DNA from: Parasponia andersonii
Taxonomy: Eukaryota; Streptophyta; Magnoliopsida; Rosales; Cannabaceae
Reading direction: 5' to 3'
NCBI GenBank assembly: GCA_002914805.1
Contig: JXTB01000386.1
Coordinates: forward strand, 252,847-316,846
DNA length: 64,000 nucleotides
A program made the position numbers and the translations under genes. Every line of letters starts with the position of its first letter. Positions within the stretch are counted from its first letter, which is position 1. This document shows, in pieces, positions 48,701 through 61,339 of this stretch. Under the pieces are notes generated by a model, which saw only the letters and a list, made by a program, of their open reading frames with translations, did no database searches and was not told where the DNA came from.

Positions 48701-51700
48701 AGCACTGAAAAATGAAGACTAGACATTAAAATTATCAACTAATATTACTGAGTGAGTTCAATTCCATAATTAAAAACTTACCTATGGAGAAACTCAAGGC
48801 CAGTTAGTGCACGCCGTACCGAATCTCGCTTCTGAACATTAAGGAATCCAATCATCCGACGTACCAAAGCAGTGTATGCAAGACAAGCACTGTTTCGAAC
48901 CTCCCAGTATGGAGAAGAGAAAGAGCGAATTGAAAGAATTAATGCCTCAGCAGCAAAACCCGATGTATCTGTAGCCAGGTTGGTGTCATTGAAAGCAGCT
49001 CTAAGGGCATTAAAGGCATGTACGGTAGGAATGACACCCTCATCACGGATCTTAGAGGTCATGTTACTGACAGTCATCTCAGGTGACCTTTTACACTTGA
49101 GATCGTTTGATTTTGAAGACGACATGCACAAGTCACCATTTGAACTGCCGGCTTCAACTCGATAGAGCAAAGACTGATTGGCAACATCAATTAGCCACCG
49201 TAAAGCCTGTGGGAGAAGCTTTTTTGGTGCGCCTTCTGGCTCTGAGAGAAAAAGAGCAATAAATGCAGCAGGAATACCTGCACTTCTCCTTAATAAATCA
49301 TCCACTGTTTGACCCTTGGCAACAGTTCTTTCCATTAGTTGCTTCATCCAGGATTCAGTCAACTGACAAAGTCTAAGAAGGGAAAAGCCATTTTAGAAAT
49401 AGAAACAAATGGACTATTACTCTGTTTCCAGATGACTAAAAACTAAAAACTAACAAATTCTGTGGATAAAGTAAAAAACAAACGAACAACAACTATTTGT
49501 AAGACAAGAATTTAAAATTGTAATGTCCATACAGATAAATAAAGAAGGGTTTATTCAAAAACTCTCTCAAGGGAGTTCAATTGCATCTGGTTATTAAGGC
49601 CTTCCGAATGGTGTATTGATGCAGCACGCATTGGCGCACATGCCTCCAAGATATCCAGCCTCTTGCTACTTTTTCTCAAGACTACAGCACAAAGGCCCCT
49701 AGTTGTTCCAAGTGTTCCTCCTAGTTGTCACCTAAAGGCTCTCTAGAAGATTGGCTATCTCTTCATTGATATGTATTCAAAAGTGAGTTGTCAATTGCAA
49801 TATAATTTCAGATTAAACCTGGATATATTTAATAAATTCCCATCTTCTTTAGAAGTTTTCTCATAAATGCATGCTCATGCCTCGGGAAATTCCAGACACA
49901 TTAGTAAACAGTAGAATACAGGTTAATTTTTCTGCCCCATCTTATTCATTTTAGTAAGAAGCAATCAGCTTCTGAACGTAATCAACAATATGTTGAGTTA
50001 AAATTGTTCTCTTCAAGACATGCAAATGCAACAATGTAAATTGACAATGCATTAGCTTGCAAAATATAATTGGAACATACCGAGGATCATTTGAACAAAG
50101 TAAACGATTACAAAGAGCTGTAAATCCAGCTCTTGTCTTGTCAATTGCACCATTATGCTTCATCTTCAAAAGGACTTCCAAAAAATGATTCCCAATTGTT
50201 TCAAGTTGTTTCACCTCAAGCATTGCACCCGATGTCATAACTGAAAAACCAACTTCATTGGAAGAGATGCCTTCTGGGTCTAATGATTCTGTGTTACTTG
50301 GTAAAGGAATCTTTCTTGTGATAGTCCCCAGAAGAAGACTCACCTGGAAATAAAGGTTATTCTAGCATTAGCAATATGATCCTCATTTCATTAACAAATC
50401 TAGCAAGCCCATGCATTTAGCAATAGATCTCATCACTCAAAGGTGTTTAATGGCTGAACTGCAGAAAAGTGCACATTATGTACTATAATTTTCCAGTCAT
50501 TAATAGTTGAATTTTGACAATAGGCGCAATTGATTACTTATGGATGAAATAAATTACAATTATAAGGTCTCTATTTTAGCGAGAAGCTATGCGGAGATAA
50601 TAGTTGCATTGTTGAAAACTAAAGGCAGAGAAAAATAAGTACCTCCTTCATAGCAAGCCAGCAACCAACCATCACAACCTGTTCTGATGACCTGCTATTT
50701 TGTAACGGTTTTGAACCTTTCTCTTCATCTTTGAGAGAAGGTGTGTGCGCATCCACCTCATCTGGAACATCCAGCAAAAAACTTTCATCATCAACCATCT
50801 CATCGATATCCTCAGGCAGATACCAAGCATCTGCAGACACCACCCAAAGTGCCAGTGAAGTTATACGCAACACAAGCTCCAATAGCCTACCCAACAAGTG
50901 CCTCATTCCTGAGATACTTGACAACACAGCATCGGAGTTAAAGTCCAATTCCTCAAATGTGTACCGTAACGCAAGTAATACACCATGAACAAAGCTATTT
51001 TTGCATGCTTCAGAAAGATCCCTCTCCCCTTCCTCTACAGCAGCATCCAACCAATCAATTAGCGATTTTATATATTCTATCACAGGATAAGTAGAGTTGA
51101 CAACCAGACCATTTATATTTTCCAGCTCAAGTTTTTTACAAAAATTAACTGACGTGTTTACTATCCAACCTAGTTCCAAGACGTACTTCCTGAAAATAAG
51201 CCTTAAAGTCAAAGCCCCAGCATCACTTTCCCTCACACGTGGGCTGCAGACTAATTTCTTTGCCCATATAATCATGTTCTGGACCATGCCTTCATCTGAA
51301 ATGCCAGGCAGTGGGGTAGGAAAATGCAATAGTATACGAAAAGAGCTCTCCCTTAGCCTGTCCCAACTGTCAATAACTGATCCAACCAACAATAAAGTTG
51401 AATCTGGTAAAGTAATTCCTTCATTGTAAGGACAAAGACGCCTTTCAATAGAAAGAGATTCATGAACAGAAGGCAAGATAGACCAGACATTAAGCATTAT
51501 GAGAATGAGATCCATGGCCATTATTTTTCTCTTGTAAGGGGCAGAAGGATAGCAAGAAAAAAACAGGAAGCAACTTAACCACCTCATGAATTGAAACAGT
51601 TCATTTGCTCTATTATTGTCAGGCTCCTCGCTTCCACTAGTGAGTTTGCATTCACTGTTTTGATCAAAAGGTTGCCAATTACCCTGCTTAAATTGTCTCT

Positions 51701-53984
51701 CTAGCGCTGTTCGAACCCGAGAGAAGAACTTTCTGAACAAGCTTGACCACTTCATTTGGAAAGCCGTTGAGCAGGACCTCATGTTTAATGGCACTGCTTC
51801 CTTCAATAAAGTGAGTTCCAAACGTGAAGGCAGACTAGATGTCTTAGGATTTAAGAAAAGAAACTCTGCAGTATCAACACGGAGGGACTCATCCACATGG
51901 GTTAGTGCCAGCACCAACCATTCAACAAGTACTTCAACCTTTATCCCCTTGATGCAAACAAAAGCATAATGACCGACATATTCTGTATCTGCCCCAACCT
52001 CTTTCGGAGGTACTTTAGAATCTTTGCACCAGTCAATATCCCCTTCCATTAAAGCAAGTAAACGGGATACCTTAAGTAATGAAACTAAAATGGCCACTTT
52101 CTGTTCAACTCGGAGTTCAATTTTCGCACTACTAAGCTCAGGATACAACAACTTATCATTGCCACTTGGCCCCACGGAGATAAAAGCAAGTATAGAGAAA
52201 ATACTATCTACATCAATTTCAAGTACAACAGGTAATGCATAAGTATTCAAATTTGAGCGGAGCTTTGAAACTCCAGAAGCAAGTCCATACAGCAAGGGGG
52301 GCAAGCAATGGCCTCTATAAAGTGCATACCCACTTTCAATACCCTCACTGCTCCAACACTCATCGCGCAAGCACTCCAGAAAACACTTCAAAAACGAAGT
52401 CGCAGCACAGCAGATATCATCATCAATATAAGCATGTATCGTTTCAAAAAGCAAGCGGGGACTCATATCCATCAGCGTATTTGCCCCCAGCCTCCTGGTC
52501 AATGAAGCCAAAGGAAGATATCTTCCCTTACAACGGGGTCCAAGTCGAAGAAGATCAGAAGCAATCTTTAGCAAGAATGACTTTATTCTCTCGCTACCTT
52601 CTGACCAATGAAGAGATGAATGAATGTCCAAGAAGAGATCAAAAATGAGATGAACTTGCTTGACTGTTTGACTTAAAGGATCTTCTAAATTATTCCATAT
52701 GACTCTTAGTATGCGGGTCCCCATATCTTCTGGTATTGGATCATAATTTCCGGATTGGCCGGTAAGATTAGCTAACATTGATGTTTTAATCTGTTGCAAA
52801 CAGATCTGCATCACAGTCAATGCATGAAAATTAAAATGGCTATCAGTAGGATTCTCACAATAGTTGCATAGCTCAGGCAAAATTCCATCATATAATATAG
52901 TCCTAACAGAGTTAGCACCATTCATATGACCATCAAAGCCTTTCAAATCATTCCTTCGACAAGTAAAATGGGCGTTAAGCACTGTTCTTGGAACCGCCGT
53001 AAGAACCCCTCTTATCAAGCAAAGTCTACTCAAAGCAGAAAAACTAAGTATTTCAGAACAAATATCCCCTTCATAAGGGACATTGGCAATCGCATTCTTG
53101 AACTGAATCTCGAAATTAGTATCCGAACTAAACAGAGTTTGACAAAATATACCTTCCATTATGCCCAAGCCAAGATCTTCAGGATTGAGACAAACTTGCA
53201 GAGCAGCACAGAAGCTCACCCCTGCAGCCACAAAACAATCCCTGGAAAAAGCCAACGACTTCAAAATGCTTAAAACGACAGTCAAACTCCTAGCCAAGAC
53301 ATTCGAATCCTTAACACGAACACCATTACAGGAGCTATTAAAATCCTTAAACTTAGAAGGGAAACGCTGTAACAAGTAATACAAGCAAGACAAAGCCTCT
53401 TGGCACTGTTCCATGACAATAGGCGAAGGCCGAGCCCATCCATTCGTCTCCAAAACGACACCGTTCAAGCTGGTAACCACATCCCAAGCAATCAAAACCG
53501 CGCATTCTTCTACTGCGTCAACCAAGTAACCCAATTTAGGCATACCCAATACGGACAACGCCGTCCTCGACACACAGAACCGCTTCCCCTTACCGCCGCC
53601 ATGCTCGTCGCAGAGCGTGCGAAAACACGCGCCGATGAGGGGCTGAAAATTTCGAACCTTGGCCAAACCGGAGACGAGGGTTCGATGCAAAGGCAGAGAA
53701 TTATCCAAAAACAGAATACCCAGAAAAAACTTGGCCGCCTCTGAGACTAAACGTTCGTCGCCATTGATCAATATGTCCCCGAAAGCTGAAGCGAGACTCT
53801 TGGCATGGTTAACTTGGGCGTGAACGGAGTTGAGAGAGATGAAGAGTTTCAACTCGGAGAAGAACTTTGCGGAGGAAAGGGTCGATGGCAATAGGTTCAG
53901 GGACTCGATGTAAGAGTCCGGGAAAACGACGGCGTTGTAGGTGTACCGGTGACGATGCTGTATGGCTCGCCATTTCGCTGACAT
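45771..53984 (-). CDS. THADA: THADA homologue (DUF2428/HEAT-repeat protein)
   Basis: Four exons on the minus strand: 53984-50643 (1,114 codons), 50343-50081, 49372-48782 and 48231-45771. Phases 0, 2 and 2 agree and the product is 2,218 residues. The whole length is alpha-helical HEAT-like repeats. The most family-specific block is in exon 3: RRSAGIPAAFIALFLSEPEG, followed by IPTVHAFNALRAAF and SSPYWEVRNSACLAYTALV. Exon 4 opens with YPSLHPFLMNELK. Human THADA and yeast Trm732 partner the FTSJ1/Trm7 methyltransferase for 2'-O-methylation at tRNA position 32; the plant protein is inferred to do the same. The stop TAA 45771-45773 overlaps an AG|GTAAGG donor, and an exon at 45664-45640 could extend the frame by a few codons. 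A long AT-rich intron (50080-49373) holds a GC-richer island. Confidence 0.88.
49555..49790. repeat. GC-richer island in THADA intron 2
   Basis: From about 49560 to 49760 base composition changes sharply and includes GCACGCATTGGCGCACATGC. It has no open frame of note and is not exonic in the model. It may be a fragment of a retrotransposon LTR. Confidence 0.3.
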
Positions 53985-54059
53985 GTTACTTGGTCACCAG
54001 GCTTTGGGGCTCTGCTGTTGGGCTCTGCTGCGAGCTCAAGAATCGTTGTTTCTCTCTAT

Positions 54060-54160
54060 TACAGTCTCACTGCTAACACAGGAGAGAGAGAGAGAGAGGA
54101 GGAAGAAGAAGAAGATGGCGGCTTCAGGTAGTAGTTTTACGTGTACAAAACAGAGTTAGG
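54060..54160 (-). promoter_or_regulatory. THADA leader with GA repeat
   Basis: (GA)n at 54081-54098, then a GAA-rich stretch, lie 100-130 bases upstream of the THADA start on the plus strand, giving a CT-rich leader on the transcript. Confidence 0.4.
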
Positions 54161-56040
54161 GCAAGGCCGCGTTGGAGAGGATGACAACTCTTGGTTCAGG
54201 GACAGCCCAATTCGTCTACAACAATATGGGCAACCAAAACAAAAATCCCAATACCACTTTATTTTCCTTCGTTGATTAAATTTACCATTGTACCATTTTT
54301 TTTAAATGAATTCTCGACGAATTCTCAAAGATCTTTTACTGATTCTTGATAAATTTTGGATGTTAGTAGTAATTTTGACAAATTTTTTATGAATTCTAAA
54401 CAAATTTTCGACTAAAAATGATAAAATCTAATAATAATAATAAATTTAATTAAATATTTTAAAAAATTAATAATTATCTATTTAACCCCAAAAATCCGTC
54501 CAAATATAAATGGGCCTATAAAATAAAAATGCCACAAATCCAAAGAAAAAGGATATGGATAAGACCAATTGCCTCAACTCAATCACAACTCAATCACATG
54601 CATGACCTGATATGGTCTCATCTAGATTTTACATGCCTTACACTCTCGTACTTTATCGTAAAAAACTATTTCTCTCTCCTATTTTTCATCTCTCAACATT
54701 TTTCTCTCATTTTTCTCTATTTCCTCTGAAAAAACTCTCTTCATACCCAAAGTCAAACCTGACTAAAATCGCCTTAATCTTCTCCATTTTGTCTGCTTGT
54801 CTCTTCCTTTCATTTGTCTTCTTTTCTCAAGGATTCCAAAAGCACTTAAAATAGCTAAAACTCACTCAACCGAAGCTATAAAGTCGTCATCTACAAAAAC
54901 TCAAGCGTCGACATCATTGGAAAGGAAGAGAAAGTTATTGGCAAAGACTCTAATTTCAAAACCTGATATCCTAGAGAAAAATCTGGTTGATTTGAAAAGG
55001 GAAAGGGTGAATCTTGGTTAGGTGATAAAAAAATTGGTTTTTTATTTTATTTTTTAAAAAACATTATTTTTTGACAGTATTTCTTAAGGAAAAAAAAACC
55101 TATCTCACTAATATCAGTAATATATTTCTTAGTATGATTTATGATTTTTGTTAAATTTAACACCTTTATGGGATATATGGATAGTATGGTTGGTGTTTTG
55201 TGTGGATTATGTTGATAGTCATTGGCCTACCAATGATGACCTATTTTCAGGTTTGTTAATAATAGTTAGAGATGTCAATGGGACGAGAAAGGACCAGTTC
55301 TATATTAACTATTTCCATCCCTATTATTATTTCACAATATCATTCTCAGATCATTTACTATTTAATTTGTTGTGAGACAGTTTCGGAGAATCTCTGTCAA
55401 AGAACTGTTTCTCCATCAATGTATCGAGATCCTCATTAAGTCTATTAAAAAATTTCTATGTTAGCCTAAATCCTTAGAAGTCTAAATACATTAAAAAAAA
55501 TTGAAGTTAAATCCATCAAAAACTCTAAAATTTTAACTTGAATCTATCAGAATTATAATTTTACAAAAGATATAAATATCAATAGAGAAATATTCAAATA
55601 AAGCGTTAACAAATTAGAGTCATCCAACATAAAATATTCAATCCAGACAATTACAATCTAAATAATTGCATAACTTATTCTTCATCTTAAAAGATAATAT
55701 AATCCAAAAGACTTAAAACACAAATAATATTATTCTAAACAATTGAATTGAAATATTAACACCTATAAGTAAGCCAAACATGCATATTTCCTCGATCCTC
55801 CAATACTCAATCCAAAGAAGATAGATAATATACATTAATTTAAATATTTATAAAGAAATTCCAATATATAACTATGATATTATTTACCACATCACTAGTT
55901 GTATCTTCTCCAAATAGAATCTTCAACTCTAAAGTTACTGAAAAGAAATTACAAAAAAAAAAAGAAACTACTAATTAACTCTAAAAAATAAATTAAAAAA
56001 TGTGGAAAAATTAACTAGTTGACTAAAATACTTATCTAGC
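54161..56040. other. Intergenic, unrecognised
   Basis: A pyrimidine-rich stretch (54600-54830) and short open frames (for example 54797-55021) look leader-like, but no protein is recognised. At 55263-55420, TTAGAGATGTCAATGGGACG and the following degenerate blocks recall a widespread plant repeat that starts this way; that is from memory. The rest is AT-rich. Confidence 0.35.
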
Positions 56041-56234
56041 TTTTGAGACCATAATCAATCTTGAGTACATACTAAAGCTGCCAATGTCTTTGGATGAAGC
56101 ATATTACGATGTAGACTCATATGTCTACCACCAGTCCTAAATGAAGATTCTGAAGTAACAATAGTAAAAGGTACAGCAAAAATGTATCTTGCAATAGAGT
56201 TCAAGATAGGATATTTTATTCCATTTGTCTTCCA
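56041..56234 (-). pseudogene. hAT transposase C-terminus (RICESLEEPER-type)
   Basis: On the minus strand the frame reads WKTNGIKYPILNSIARYIF, then VPFTIVTSESSFRTGGRHMS, HRNMLHPKTLAALVCTQD, a stop and LWSQK. This is the hATC dimerisation block of RICESLEEPER-like transposases. The reading begins abruptly at 56234, 12 bases from the end of the LTR retrotransposon, so the copia element inserted into the hAT gene; its N-terminal part would lie beyond the window. Confidence 0.85.
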
Positions 56235-56246
56235 TCAATCTAATAT

Positions 56247-57663
56247 TGTTAGCCTAAGATTGACTACACAAAAGGGGGAGTGAATTGGGTCTTAGAAGCT
56301 TTTAAGAAACTTTTCAACTATGGAAAACCATAGACTACGATTTTGAAACTTTAAGGCTAAATGAACAATAATACCAAATATATAGCAATAATACCAAGTC
56401 AATTAAGCACAATAAATATTAAACACACAATCAAATAGTTTGTATTAAAGTAAAGAGTATAGGGAAAGAGAAAATACAAGCTCGGTTTTTATGAGATTCG
56501 ACAAATATAACGGTTTGCCTACATTCTCAACTCTCGGTAACTTGCTTTGAGCTTTTCACTATCGGATCAAGATTGTGGGCTTGATCGACCCTTTTATAAA
56601 GAGTGAATTCTTCTTAGGCTCACCTACGCCTTTACAATAGTCTTGACTCCAGCTCTATCACACCTAACTTTGGATTGTTTGGACTCCGGTGCCAATCCTT
56701 ACCTACACGGATTGTTTAGACAATGGTGCCAATATCAGCAACTCACGGGTTGTTTAAACTCTGGTGGCAATCTTACTTCACAATTATAATTTTAGTTTTT
56801 ATTGAATCTCTTAACTAGAATCTCTCTCTAATGAAAGTATTTGAGGTAAGCTTAGAGAGAATAAATATAAACACAATATATGATCTAATTTAGATCAAGT
56901 AATTTTGTGAAAAAAAAATAGATTTGAAAGTTTGATTCACAAATGATGATTTGAACAACTTGAAGATATAATATATATTATATAAGGATGTTCAAAAGTT
57001 GTTTCAAGTGTAAAAAAGCTTCTATCTATAAACTTAAAAGAATACTAGTCATTTTAGACCGTTTGACAGACAATCTGTCATTTTCGGTAACCTGAAAATG
57101 CACTTTTGATCGACCAAAAATACTAGCCGTTGAAAGTGCGATTGTAATAGCCAAATTTGAAAATCTGTCAAAAATTAGACAAGAAATTGGTAGACTGAAA
57201 ATCACAGCCGGTCTACCGAAAATACCTGAGAGTAATTTTTAAATTTTATTTCAAATCTTTTTAAATTATTTTCAAAATGTGACCTTATAAATTAATTTTT
57301 TATGTAATATAGAAACTATAGAAATTCATAAATTAATTTGAAAACTTGTCTAAAATAAATTTCTTATTTTAATTAGAGATAAACAAATTTGACGGTTTTG
57401 GTTTGAAAATTTCCCATTTTATAAAAATTTGAGCTATATAAATAATTATTTAAGTACAAGAATTAAGTGTATAACCTTTGCTAGTCTAGGTCTTATAATC
57501 TTGAACTTTGTCTTTAATCTCTTTTCCATAATCCATCTTGAATATCTTGTGATCCTTTTAATTTAACTTGTTACACACTCAAGTAAATTATTAGTTCTTA
57601 ATCATATGTTTATCAACTTCAAAATATGAGTGTAGGATTGATGATACAAAGCATGAGTCAACA
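56247..57663 (-). repeat. 3' LTR of the copia element (complete)
   Basis: It starts TGTTAGCC and ends GTCAACA on the plus strand, i.e. a TG...CA LTR of 1,417 bases. The first 240 bases are matched by 63755-64000. It abuts the polypurine tract at 57664. Inside are three tandem copies of a roughly 38-base unit (56672-56772) and palindromic TTTTCGGT-type motifs (57080-57235). Confidence 0.88.
56672..56772. repeat. Tandem repeat inside the LTR
   Basis: Three units, starting GGATTGTTTGGACTCCGGTG (56672), GGATTGTTTAGACAATGGTG (56709) and GGGTTGTTTAAACTCTGGTG (56747). The spacing is 37-38 bases and the similarity clear but imperfect. Confidence 0.75.
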
Positions 57664-57680
57664 ATCTCCCTTTTTTTTAT
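57664..57680 (-). other. Polypurine tract of the copia element
   Basis: On the minus strand AAAAAAAAGGGAGAT lies directly before the LTR start TGTTGAC. This primes plus-strand synthesis in LTR retrotransposons. Confidence 0.8.
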
Positions 57681-58179
57681 GATAACAAATATTTTATTTA
57701 AAAAGGAGTAAGAAATAAGAAATAAGGAGAGATAAGTGTCCTTACCAAACCTTGAATGTTCCCCCTCAAAATATGCTTAATTAAAAGAATTGAAACTCCC
57801 CCTTAGACTTTAAAAGGTGCATATTTTGAGTATTTGAGTATTTTTGCTCATAGATACTAATTGTGAATATTTTTGCTCAAAAATATCAATTGTGTGAGGA
57901 AGACATAAAATGAGCACATTGATACTAATTAATTTAAATTTTTAAAAAATAATAACCAAATTGATATCAATTGTAAATCAAAACACATTCTTCTCCCCCT
58001 TTTGATTTCATCATAATGAAATTCACAAGAAAGAGGAATAAAGCAAATATAAGATATAACCATAAAATATCTAATAAAACAAGAAGCTTATATAAAGGAG
58101 TGCAAACAACCATATCAAAACATAGAAATTATACATGAAATAACTAAAGAAACACAAGTTCAGAAGTGAGCTATAGAGG

Positions 58180-59375
58180 AAGAAAGCGATCGAAAAAGGA
58201 TTGCATCATCCTCATCTTCTTGTCTTGTTGGTTTTGAATGATTTGGAACTGTCGCTCTTGGTGTTGATGGACGGAGTTAACATCAGTTAATAGAATCTGA
58301 AAGTGCTATAACTTGGTGTCATGTAATTGCTGGATATCAAGCTTGATTGTGTTAAAGTATTCAGACAGGCTGTTGAAAGCATCAGTGAAGTTAACTTATT
58401 GTGTAGGAGCCTCCTCAGCATGAGTGCCCTCAAGAATACCTTCAGCAACTCCAGCACCACTACTGCCAGCTTCTTGTTGAGCGCCCGTTTCACAATCATA
58501 TTCTTGCTTGGTTTTGGCTACCTATTCATTATTGATGAAATTGAATCCTATAGGACTAAAGGTCTTGTTATTAATCTCAATATCAATGGTCCATGGTTTA
58601 CATTCGGCCTCATTGAATGGTAGAATGTTGAAGTGTTGGAAGATACAAGTAAGGAGGAAACCATAAAGAAAAAAAGGTCTCCTATTTTCTATGGCATTGA
58701 TCATTTTATGAATAATAAAATAAGGTAGGTTCAACTTTCTCCTAATAAAAATGGAATCAACAAAACCAAGATCACAGAATGTAGGTACATCTCTATGGCC
58801 ACCTCTAGGAATCATGTTTTGAGACACAAACTAGAATAGGATCCTAACCTTTAGTGTAAGCTCAGTGACTTGGGGCTTAGGCTGAAAATTGTCAGGGGAA
58901 CAGACTTGAAGTAAGGCTTGTTGAGTGTTAAAATCATCAAGCATAGACCAAGAGTTAGCTATGGGTAATTTGTAACTACCCAAATGTAAATGCAAAATAT
59001 TAGCTAGGAGTTGTTCAGTAATTTCAAAATCTTTTCCCTCAAGAGAACCATAGATACCGTGTTGACCCTTAGAGATATTGGCACTAGCATAGAAACCTCT
59101 AACTAGTCTAGGGTACCTTATTTCCTTAATGGAGCAGAATTTAGTCCATCCCATATTCTCAATATAATCAGGAAAATTTACAAAAGCCAGGTCTCTAAAA
59201 TTGAAGATTCTACCTTAAATAATGCTTTTCTTGAAGGAAATTTCATTGTACCTAGTCATAAGAGCAGGTGATTCTAGAAGAGGAATATCTAACCTTGCGT
59301 TAGTGCATTGTTCATATTCCTCAGGTCGAATTTTCTTGCCTTTACGCCTTATATTTTCCCTTATTGGAGCCATTG
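58180..59375 (-). pseudogene. Extra ORF after pol: putative plant transposon protein domain
   Basis: One minus-strand frame from MAPIRENIRRKGKKIRP (start 59373) runs through stops at about 59215, 58831 and 58522. The conserved part reads IRYPRLVRGFYASANIS, then SQNMIPRGGHRDVPTFCDLG, RRKLNLPYFIIHKMINAIE and LYGFLLTCIFQHFNILPF. This pattern fits the domain named putative plant transposon protein, found next to plant retrotransposons. Its job is unknown; Sireviruses are said to carry an env-like gene at this place, but nothing here proves an envelope function. The frame has the same orientation as gag-pol. Confidence 0.6.
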
Positions 59376-59654
59376 GATAAGAAATAATAAGATGAAGCAT
59401 AAACATAAGGGAATTTTGAAATCTAGAATTTTGAAAGGATGAACAATCTGGTTTCTTTTAGTATGGAAATCAAAGAATAAAAATGAAAAAGTGATGAAAT
59501 CAACTCTGGTTGAGAGAAAATTGAATGATTTAGAGAGAAAAATTAGTGAGAATAAAAGGAGATGGTTTTAGGGTGAGAGAGAAATAGAGACCGATTGAGA
59601 GAATGAGAAAAAGTGAGAAAAAAATAGTTGAAAAGCCTTAAAAAGTCACAGCTC

Positions 59655-59755
59655 TATACATTTTCGGTAGACTGAAAATAACATTTCGTTCTGCCAAAAA
59701 TGACAGAGAGAAAACTGCTTTCTAGGGGACTCTTTCGGTAGACCGAAAAGGTTTT
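59655..59755. repeat. Palindromic TTTCGGTAGACCGAAA motifs between pol and extra ORF
   Basis: TTTTCGGTAGACTGAAAA (59661-59678) and CTTTCGGTAGACCGAAAAG (59732-59750) are near-perfect palindromes. The same motif recurs inside the LTR near 57081-57098, 57187-57201 and 57210-57222. Confidence 0.8.
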
Positions 59756-59905
59756 CGATCTATTGAATCCCCTATTTTCATTTTTTTCAATGAAAATCAA
59801 TTTAAAAACAATGGAAAACATTTCAACCAATAATAAAGACAATGGAAAATCAACAATTTAATGATCATACACAACAAATCAAGCAAATTTTAAACACAAA
59901 AATAG

Positions 59906-61262
59906 TCAATGAAGCTCATTAAAATCAATTATGCAAAGTTCTCTAAGAATCATGTAAAAATGATCCTGGTTGAGAGGTTTGATAAAAATATCAGCTAGTT
60001 GTTTTTCTATGCATACATACTTAAGCACCTTTTTCATATGATCACAAAGAAAATGATGCCTAATATTAATATGCTTAGCATGTGAATACAAAATTAGATT
60101 TTTGGATAAATTGATAGCACTAGTATTATCATATTTAATAGGTATATGATTATAATTCATTCCAAAATCCGAGAATATTTCATCCAATGAATTTGAGTAC
60201 AATAACTACCAGCAGAGATATATTCGGCTTCAGTATTAGAAAGAATAACAGAATTTTGTTTCTTACTAACTATGACATAAGTGAGTAACCAAGAAAATGA
60301 CAAATACCACTGGTGCTCTTATGGTCGGTTTTACAACCAACAAAGTTTGCATCCGAAAAAATAGTAATATCAAAGTGTGTGCCTTTTGGATACCATAATC
60401 CTAGGATCATAGTGCCATACAAATATTTCAAAATACGTTTTACTACACTAAGATATGATTTCTTAGGATTAGATTGAAATTTAGTATATAGACAAACACT
60501 AAATATTATATTCAGTCTACTAGCTATTAAATAAAAAAGTGAGTCATCCATATCTCGATATTTAATGATATCCACTGCTTTATCATTTTCGTCTTTGTAA
60601 TGTTTGATTGATGAGATCATAGGTGTTCTCATTGGCTTAGAGTTCTCCATATCAAACTTGTTTAGTAAATCCTTGATGTACTTAGATTGATTAATAAAAA
60701 TGCTTTCTTTGCTTTGTTTGATTTGAAGTTCAAAGAAGAAATTGAGTTCTCTCATCAAGCTCATTTTAAACTCATTATGTGTACATTTAGAAATTCTTTA
60801 CAAAGAGAAGCATTAGAAGCACCAAATATAATTTTATCTGCATAAATTTAAACTAAGATCATTTTTCCTATTTTCTTTTTAGAAAAAGAGTAGAATCCAC
60901 TTTTTCCATAGTAAAATCATTTAAAACTAAAAATTTGCTTAATCTATCATACTAAATTTTAGGACCTTAGTTTAAACTATGAAGAGCCTTTTTTAATTTG
61001 CAAACAAGATCTAAATACTTATGATTTTGAAAACCAAGGGGTTGGGCTATATATACTTCTTCTAAAATATATCAATTTAAAAATGCACTCTTAATATCCA
61101 TTTGATATAAGATGAAATCTTTATGACAAATAAATATTAAGAGCATCTTTATGGACTCTAATATTGCTATGAGTGCGAAGGTTTCTTCATAATTGATACC
61201 TTCTCCTTGATTGAAACCTTGAGCTCCTAGTCTAGCTTTGTTTCTCACAATCACCCATGCTC
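59906..61262 (-). pseudogene. copia reverse transcriptase and RNase H, degenerate
   Basis: From about 61258 on the minus strand: RNKARLGAQGFNQGEGINYE, LYQMDIKSAFLN (to 61072), a broken middle, then ELNFFFELQIKQSKES, MENSKPMRTPM, RILKYLYGTMILGLWYPKG (60764-60270), and RNase H (60202-59906) with DNTSAINLSKNLILYSHAKH, IRHHFLCDHMKK and KQLADIFIKPLNQDHF. The catalytic YVDD is replaced by YADK near 60845, which together with several stops shows the enzyme is dead. Confidence 0.88.
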
Positions 61263-61339
61263 ATCTGCTTTATTTCTAAAGACCTATTTGATTCCAATTA
61301 CTGATTGATCCTTAAGTCTTGGAACTAATTCTCATACGT

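Noticed and set aside
51097..53744. Several plus-strand frames of 100-140 codons
   Set aside because: Shadows of the long THADA exon 1 on the minus strand; no domain and no codon pattern of their own.
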